Source of the DNA: Puniceicoccales bacterium
Lineage (GTDB): Bacteria > Verrucomicrobiota > Verrucomicrobiia > Opitutales > JAIRLG01
Direction of reading: 5' to 3'
DNA: 28,641 bases
Assembly: GCA_031278595.1 (NCBI GenBank)
Contig: JAITKE010000017.1
Location: 1 to 28,641, forward strand
Part shown: positions 24,495 to 28,641 of the stretch, one piece after another
How the letters are laid out: every line of letters starts with the position of its first letter
How positions within the stretch are numbered: position 1 is the first letter of the stretch
Program-made: the position numbers and the translations under genes
Notes under the pieces: model-generated
The model's input: only the letters and a program-made list of their open reading frames with translations
Database searches by the model: none
What the model was told of the DNA's origin: nothing

Positions 24495-24611
24495 TCTCAG
24501 TTCCCAAACGACTGGCAAGGTATCTGACGCTATTTCCAGTTCCCGGAGATTGGCAAAACATCTGAGGTTGTTTCCGTTCCCGGGGGTTGGCGAGGCGCCT
24601 GAGGGAATTTC
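24495..24611. repeat. Three degenerate tandem repeats of about 37 bp upstream of pyrH
   Basis: Units start at about 24496, 24534 and 24572. They share the pattern TTCCAGTTCCC, then TTGGC, then a CTGAGG-like end. Copies differ at roughly a quarter to a third of positions. They lie 40-160 bases upstream of the pyrH -35 box. Confidence 0.65.
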
Positions 24612-24648
24612 CGGCGTGATCCGCCCAAGCTCGAATGCGGATGCCTTC

Positions 24649-24735
24649 GCTGGCTTTCCAGGGCCCCAATGATAAAATCATTGGGGCCCTGGGGCCCGCA
24701 CAGCGGGCCCGATTTCTCCGAAATCGAAAGCCAGC
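24649..24735. repeat. Cloverleaf palindromic repeat, copy 11
   Basis: The outer stem GCTGGCTTT (24649-24657) pairs with AAAGCCAGC (24727-24735); ATGCC/GGCAT just outside may extend it with a bulge. Arms: CCAGGGCCCCAATGAT/ATCATTGGGGCCCTGG (16 bp, perfect), GGGCCCGCACAGCGGGCCC, CGATTTCTCCGAAATCG. Confidence 0.9.
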
Positions 24736-24802
24736 CGGCATAGAAGTCTAGTCACTTGATAAATCTAGCCCCCTGATTTTAATTTTGGGGCTACCTTTGT
24801 AG

Positions 24803-24901
24803 TTTTGGGGCTGCCTTTGCGCCGAAGCCCCCGAAGGGGGCTTCGGCGGTGGCCCGCCTCCGGCGGGCCGCGTCCGTCGGAAGCCCAAGGCAGCCCCAAA
24901 A
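24803..24901. repeat. Cloverleaf palindromic repeat, copy 12
   Basis: The outer stem TTTTGGGGCTGCCTTTG (24803-24819) pairs with CAAGGCAGCCCCAAAA (24886-24901) with one base unmatched. Arms: GCCGAAGCCCCC/GGGGGCTTCGGC, GGCCCGCCTCCGGCGGGCC, and a weak TCC/GGA arm. An extra left half (TTTTGGGGCTACCTTTG) sits directly upstream at 24783, suggesting nested or repeated insertion. Confidence 0.9.
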
Positions 24902-25004
24902 CAACCCTTCGCTATTTTATCCTCTCCACCGGCCGGGGGCTCTTTCACTGCCGGCGATGACTTATGTCGACGAAGACCTTGTCCTTATGTCAATGGTGGC
25001 TTTT

Positions 25005-25865
25005 ATGCCGGCGGTGACTTTGTCCTTCCTGCTGGAACGGGCCGTGCGTTTTCTGCAGGGCCGAGGCGTGGGGTTTGCCCGGGCCGAGGCCGAACACCTG
25101 CTGACCCACGTCCTGGGCTGCCGGCGCTGCGAGCTCCCTCTGCGCCGAGGGGAAAGGGTCGAACGGGCACTGCTGACCGAATTCCTTCCTCTGCTGCGCC
25201 GTCGGGGCCGGCGCGAGCCGCTGGCGTATGTGCTGGGGGAATCTGATTTCCACGAACTTTCGCTGCGCTGTGACCGGCGGGCGCTGATCCCGCGACCCGA
25301 GACGGAGGAGCTGGTCGAATGGCTGCTGGGCCGATGGGAAAAAAATCCTCCGGCCCGGGTGCTGGACCTGGGGACCGGCAGCGGGGCCATCGGCCTCGCC
25401 CTGGCCCGGGCCTTTCCGAGGAGCTGCGTGATGGCCGTCGACCTCGATCCGGCCGCACTGGATTTGGCGAGGGAGAACGCGGAGAGAAATCGAGTGGACA
25501 ATATTCGCTTCGTCCGCTCGGATTGGTTCGAAAAAATCCAGGGCCGCTTCGACCTGATGGTGGCGAACCCGCCCTACCTGACGGCGGAGGAGCTGGAAAG
25601 CGCCGAACCGGAGGTGCGGGATTACGAGCCGAGAAAAGCGCTGGGCGCGGCCGAGGAGGGCCTGGCCGAGCTGCTCCGCATTTTGAGAAGCGCGAAGAAT
25701 TTCATGACCCCTTCGGCCTGGCTGGTGATGGAGATGGGTATCGCCCATGGGGAGGTGCTGAAGAGGGAAGCCGAGAGCTTAGGCTTTGGTTCGGTGCACA
25801 TTCGCCGCGACCTTTCGGGTCGACCGCGCTTTTTCCTGGCGAGCCAGGGGTTGCTGACGTTCTAG
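25005..25865 (+). CDS. prmC: Release factor glutamine N5-methyltransferase
   Basis: PrmC methylates the glutamine of the GGQ motif in release factors RF1 and RF2. From ATG 25005 it is 286 residues, the usual size: N-terminal helical domain (LSFLLERAVRFLQGRGV, EAEHLLTHVLGCRRCEL, REPLAYVLG), the RPETEELVEW segment, SAM motif I VLDLGTGSGAIG (119-130), an acidic end of strand 2 in VDLDPAALD, and the catalytic NPPY (188-191). The frame is open further upstream to 24849, but that start is inside a cloverleaf repeat. ATG 24957 is a second option and would add 16 residues not typical for the family. The stop TAG is part of the left end of the element at 25862. Confidence 0.93.
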   Translation: MPAVTLSFLLERAVRFLQGRGVGFARAEAEHLLTHVLGCRRCELPLRRGERVERALLTEFLPLLRRRGRREPLAYVLGESDFHELSLRCDRRALIPRPETEELVEWLLGRWEKNPPARVLDLGTGSGAIGLALARAFPRSCVMAVDLDPAALDLARENAERNRVDNIRFVRSDWFEKIQGRFDLMVANPPYLTAEELESAEPEVRDYEPRKALGAAEEGLAELLRILRSAKNFMTPSAWLVMEMGIAHGEVLKREAESLGFGSVHIRRDLSGRPRFFLASQGLLTF

Positions 25866-26040
25866 AGGGCGCCGTCTTTACTGGTCTTGGTGGGGGCCGG
25901 CTTTGCCCGGAAGAGGAAAAGGCCTCCGGCCTTTTCCCCTCCGGGCGGCCCGCTCCGCGGGCCCGATGCCTCCGACATCGAAAGCCGGCCCCAAAAAACA
26001 CGGACCCTCCGGCAAACGCCCTTGACGAGACACCCTCTAG
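25862..26040. mobile_element. CTAG-ended element carrying a cloverleaf between two convergent genes
   Basis: The left end CTAGAGGGCGCCGTCTTTA (25862-25880) includes the prmC stop TAG. The right end TTGACGAGACACCCTCTAG (26022-26040) includes the TAG stop (on minus) of the AmaP-like gene. A complete cloverleaf repeat occupies 25893-25992. The whole intergenic region is thus the element. If CTAG is the target duplication, the two genes had overlapping stop codons before insertion. Confidence 0.75.
25893..25992. repeat. Cloverleaf palindromic repeat, copy 13
   Basis: The outer stem GGGGCCGGCTTT (25893-25904) pairs perfectly with AAAGCCGGCCCC (25981-25992). Arms: a long arm GCCCGGAAGAGGAAAAGGCC closing on GGCCTTTTCCCCTCCGGGC with a mismatch, GGCCCGCTCCGCGGGCC, and CGATG/CATCG. 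Confidence 0.92.
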
Positions 26041-26585
26041 GGCTTTTCGAGGAATTTCGGCGTTTCCGGCGGCGCCATTGCCGGTGCCACCGCCTTGGCC
26101 ACCATCGGCGTTGGCAGCTGCTGCGAGCGCAGAAATCCGGTCACGAAGAGGTGGATTTTCAGCTTTTTCGCCACCCCGAGCTCGTCCACCAGGAGGCGTT
26201 GCAGTTCGAACTGGAGCCGCGAGCCCAGGTCCTGTAGCGACTGGTGCTGGAGGATTTTGAAGTGAATGCTGAGCTCGATGCGATGGGGGTGGAGACGGAT
26301 GGCGATGTGGGGCCTCGTCCGAATGCCCTGGTCGAAGCAGGTCTGGATGAGGAGATCTTTGAGGGCCGATTTCTGCAGAAATAGCTTCCCCGCCTTTCCC
26401 TGGGCGATGCAGAGCTTGCGGTGGGGTTGTGCCAGGAGACGGCCGAGGTGCAGGAAAATCCAGAGGAGGAGGAGATAGCGCAGGGGCAAGCTGTGGTAAA
26501 CGTCGTGAAACAGCGCAGTCCAGTCCATATGCCACAGCATTTCGTGCAGCTCGAAAAACCAGCGGTTGATGACATCCAAATTCAT
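26037..26585 (-). CDS. Small membrane protein, possibly AmaP/Asp23-like
   Basis: This 182-residue protein has an amphipathic N-terminus, one clear membrane segment (about 34-52: PLRYLLLLWIFLHLGRLL), then a soluble domain (about 62-152) with the pattern GKAGKLFLQKSALKDLLIQT, IAIRLHPHRIELSIHFKI, LQFELQRLLVDELGV, KIHLFVTGF. That order of strand, helix, strand and helix, strand resembles the Asp23/AmaP alkaline-shock domain. The C-terminal 25 residues are Pro/Ala-rich. The assignment rests on pattern only, so it is tentative. It follows sufU by 10 bases and is probably in the same operon. Its TAG stop is part of the end of the 25862-26040 element. Confidence 0.65.
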   Translation of the reverse strand: MNLDVINRWFFELHEMLWHMDWTALFHDVYHSLPLRYLLLLWIFLHLGRLLAQPHRKLCIAQGKAGKLFLQKSALKDLLIQTCFDQGIRTRPHIAIRLHPHRIELSIHFKILQHQSLQDLGSRLQFELQRLLVDELGVAKKLKIHLFVTGFLRSQQLPTPMVAKAVAPAMAPPETPKFLEKP

Positions 26586-26595
26586 AGATCCTCCT

Positions 26596-27030
26596 TCAGC
26601 TTTCTTTTCTCACGGCTTCATCAAAAGCATGCCAGGCCAATGTGGCACATTTCACGCGCATGGGAAACTTTTTTACGCCCTCCAGGGCCAGCAGTTCCCC
26701 CTGGTTTTGAAAGAACTCCGGATTCCCCCGGTCGCAGAGGGCCGCCTGTAGCTCGGCGGAGAATCGCTGGGCCTCCTCGAGCGTTTGCCCCAAAAGCTTT
26801 TCGCTCATGAGGGAGGCGGAAGCCCTGGAAATGGCACAGCCTTCGCCCTGAAAACTGATGTCCTCAATCCTGTCCGATTGAAGGCGCAGGAAGACTCGAA
26901 TCTCGTCGCCGCAGTTGGGGTTGTAACCCCTGGCCCAGTGGGTGGCATCGCCCATCGCCTGGGCGTGGCGCGGGTGGCGATTGTGCTCCAGAATGATCTC
27001 CTGATAGAGCTCTTGCAGCGGACTGTCCAT
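26596..27030 (-). CDS. sufU: SufU-type Fe-S cluster assembly scaffold/sulfurtransferase
   Basis: This 144-residue cytoplasmic protein acts with a SufS cysteine desulfurase in iron-sulfur cluster assembly. Family residues are in place: NPNCGDEI (Cys and Asp ligands), GEGCAISRASASLM (second Cys), and RVKCATLAW (third Cys). The roughly 20-residue insertion between the second and third Cys regions that separates SufU from IscU appears to be present (ELQAALCDRGNPEFFQNQGE). SufS is not in the window. It is the first gene of a two-gene minus-strand unit and diverges from dnaA across a spacer with DnaA boxes. Confidence 0.92.
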   Translation of the reverse strand: MDSPLQELYQEIILEHNRHPRHAQAMGDATHWARGYNPNCGDEIRVFLRLQSDRIEDISFQGEGCAISRASASLMSEKLLGQTLEEAQRFSAELQAALCDRGNPEFFQNQGELLALEGVKKFPMRVKCATLAWHAFDEAVRKES

Positions 27031-27446
27031 CGGTGGCGAGAAAAGTGAGCTGAGAATTTTTCCGGAGAAAAGCTTTTAGCGGAAGGCAATGGGAAAATAT
27101 TTCAAAAGTCCTTTGGAGAAGAATTTATAGCCCTGAAAGTGTTTCCCAGGCGCCTCGGGAGGTCGCTTATTTTTATTCACAGGGTCGATGTGAATAAGCT
27201 GTGAATATTTTCCGCTTGAGGCGGAGGCCTTTCTCTCATAGGCGGCCCTCAGGGCCCCCAATTCGGGCGGTGAGGAGGGTTTAAGCCCCCGAATTTTCCC
27301 TGGCAAATACTAGGTTGGATGCGGGATAAGCGTTGTTTTTCAGCCGGAACGGAACCGCTGTACTCCGGCGATGGGGGAAACCGAGAGTTGACGTCCCTGG
27401 GCGAATAAGTTTCAACTGTATTTGTGAATAAGTTCCAAAATCCCTC
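27031..27446. promoter_or_regulatory. dnaA upstream spacer with DnaA boxes; candidate origin or autoregulatory region
   Basis: There is no gene in these 416 bases. DnaA-box-like 9-mers (consensus TTATCCACA): TTATTCACA at 27173-27181, its inverse TGTGAATAA at 27189-27197 and 27423-27431, and the near match TGTGAATAT at 27200-27208. A weaker CGAATAAG lies near 27402. A TTGACG (about 27388) could be a -35 box for dnaA, but its -10 partner is poor. The arrangement fits dnaA autoregulation or part of oriC. Confidence 0.6.
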
Positions 27447-28641
27447 ATGACCGCGGAGGGGCAGGAGTCTCTGACGGCCCTGTGGTCCGTCATTCAGGCG
27501 GACTTTCGGCACGTTTTTCCGGAAGATGTCTACCATGCCTGGTTTCTTTCCCTGAGCTGCGATGCCGTCGATAATGAAAATGTCACCCTGGGGGCGCCGA
27601 ACGATTTCGCGGCCATCTGGATCGAGGAGAATTATGCCGACGTCATCACCAAGCGCCTTCAGCTGGTGCTGGGGCATAATGTAAAGCTCTGCTTTCAGTC
27701 ACGGGCGAAGGAGAAGGCGGAAGCGGCGAGCCCGACTCCGGAGCTCCAGCCGGCGGAGAATCCGCAATTGGTCTCGATGTCCTTGGGGGATGAGGCGCTG
27801 AAGGAGTTATCCCTGGAGGGTCAGAAGGAGCATCGCGTCATCAATACGGAGGGCGATCCTTACCTCCTCAATCCCAAGAACACTTTTGAGAACTTCATCG
27901 TCGGAGCGGGAAACCAGATGGCCCATGCGGCCTGCATGGCCGTTGCCAATGCGCCGGCTCGGGCCTACAATCCTCTCTTCCTCTACGGCGATACGGGATT
28001 GGGCAAGACGCACCTGATGCACGCCGTCGCCCATTATGTGCTGAACCAGATGCCCCGAACGCGTATCGTCTACACCTCGACGGAGAAGTTCACCAACGAG
28101 TTCATCCAGGCCATTCAGACCAATGCCCTGACGAAGTTCCGCCAAAAGTACCGCCGCGTCGACATTCTCCTGATCGACGATATTCACTTCCTCTCGGGGA
28201 AGGAGCGCATTCAGGAGGAATTCTTTCACACCTTTAACGAACTCTTCGAATCCCAGAAACAGATTTTCCTGAGCAGCGACCGGCCGGCGGCGGAAATTTC
28301 CAAGCTGGAGGGCCGTCTGGTCTCGCGTTTCCAGTGGGGATTGGTGACGGACATACAGGTGCCGGATTTGGAGACCCGCATGGCGATTTTGGGGAGGAAA
28401 TCCGCCGACATGAACCTTCACCTGAGTTCGGAGGTGCTGGAGTTCCTCGCCCAGCGCGTCTCGACCAATGTCCGGCGCCTGGAAGGGGCGCTGACCCGCA
28501 TCGCGAGCTACGCCGCCCTGACCAAGGCGGCCGTCGATGTCCCAACGCTCAGCCGCCTGTTGCGCGACATTTTTCAAGAGGATAAGCAGATTCAGGTGCC
28601 CCTGGAATACATCCAGCAGAAGGTGGCGGAACACTACCATC
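27447..28641 (+). CDS. dnaA: Chromosomal replication initiator DnaA (3' end beyond window)
   Basis: DnaA is the AAA+ protein that opens the replication origin. 398 codons are visible. Domain I (about 1-85, LTALWSVIQADF, FLSLSCDAV) is followed by a short linker and the AAA+ domain from NPKNTFENFIVGAGNQMAHA. Walker A is GDTGLGKT (181-188), Walker B is ILLIDD (240-245), sensor I IFLSSDRP, the arginine-finger region LVSRFQWG, and sensor II RRLEGALTRI. The sequence ends at the start of domain IV (VAEHYH), so the DNA-binding signature is outside the window. No Shine-Dalgarno sequence is visible before ATG 27447. The start fits the family N-terminus. Confidence 0.97.
   Translation, partial: MTAEGQESLTALWSVIQADFRHVFPEDVYHAWFLSLSCDAVDNENVTLGAPNDFAAIWIEENYADVITKRLQLVLGHNVKLCFQSRAKEKAEAASPTPELQPAENPQLVSMSLGDEALKELSLEGQKEHRVINTEGDPYLLNPKNTFENFIVGAGNQMAHAACMAVANAPARAYNPLFLYGDTGLGKTHLMHAVAHYVLNQMPRTRIVYTSTEKFTNEFIQAIQTNALTKFRQKYRRVDILLIDDIHFLSGKERIQEEFFHTFNELFESQKQIFLSSDRPAAEISKLEGRLVSRFQWGLVTDIQVPDLETRMAILGRKSADMNLHLSSEVLEFLAQRVSTNVRRLEGALTRIASYAALTKAAVDVPTLSRLLRDIFQEDKQIQVPLEYIQQKVAEHYH

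Noticed and set aside
24849..25004. Upstream extension of prmC
   Set aside because: The start would lie inside a cloverleaf repeat, and the added residues do not fit the family N-terminus.
58..25992. Cloverleaf repeats as tRNA genes
   Set aside because: They lack the T-loop GGTTCGAATCC, the D-loop GG, a seven-base acceptor with CCA and a usable anticodon arm; arm lengths vary from 6 to 20 bp. Only 22936-23009 is a tRNA.
58..25992. CRISPR array
   Set aside because: Repeats are dispersed singly between genes and structurally variable, with no regular spacers and no cas genes.
25319..26260. Plus-strand 313-codon frame across prmC and beyond
   Set aside because: It is an alternate frame of prmC that also runs through a cloverleaf repeat; no recognisable domain.

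Overview
The window is a GC-rich bacterial chromosome segment made of housekeeping genes with accessory genes and many intergenic repeats between them. The organism is probably a member of the Verrucomicrobiota (Opitutae-like). I infer this from the ileS-dksA/traR-lspA gene order, a DksA-like protein with a degenerate zinc finger, an OleC-type ligase and a ComEC. Several genes look like secreted or membrane-anchored eukaryotic-type effectors: a Ser/Thr kinase, an ankyrin-like protein, and a broken GT8 glycosyltransferase with a signal peptide. That suggests a host-associated lifestyle. The taxonomic call is inference from gene content, not from a marker alignment.

Layout. 388-5202 (minus) is a tight operon: ileS, a DksA/TraR-family regulator, lspA and an amino-acid-type ABC ATPase. 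5203-9342 holds a repeat-rich spacer, a membrane-anchored protein kinase and a disordered acidic/proline-rich protein whose C-terminus was frameshifted by a 31-bp tandem duplication. 9343-12640 (plus) is comEC overlapping an oleC-like AMP ligase. 12641-13245 is gene-free and full of repeats. A short GspE/PilB ATPase (minus) and a secreted ankyrin-like protein (plus) diverge from about 14.4-14.5 kb. rseP follows. Next come a glycosyltransferase relic bracketed by two related MITE copies, a diverged thymidine-phosphorylase-family gene, and an AAA/DUF4143 ATPase broken by an 11-bp tandem duplication and bracketed by two near-identical repeats. The right side holds tRNA-Gln(UUG), pyrH-frr (minus), prmC (plus), sufU plus an AmaP-like membrane protein (minus), a spacer with DnaA boxes, and the 5' part of dnaA, which runs off the end.

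Most striking signal. At least thirteen intergenic elements of about 77-110 bp share one architecture: a long outer inverted repeat enclosing three consecutive hairpins, so the single strand folds into a cloverleaf (four-way junction). Arm sequences differ between copies while pairing is kept, arm modules are reused in different combinations, and the elements occur in both orientations. They are not tRNAs. A second family has CTAG-type ends (CTAGAGGGTGTCGTCAAAT and its inverse). These ends coincide with TAG stop codons of oleC, rseP, prmC and the AmaP-like gene. One such element carries a cloverleaf between its ends, which links the two families. Accessory genes in this window tend to sit between copies of these repeats.
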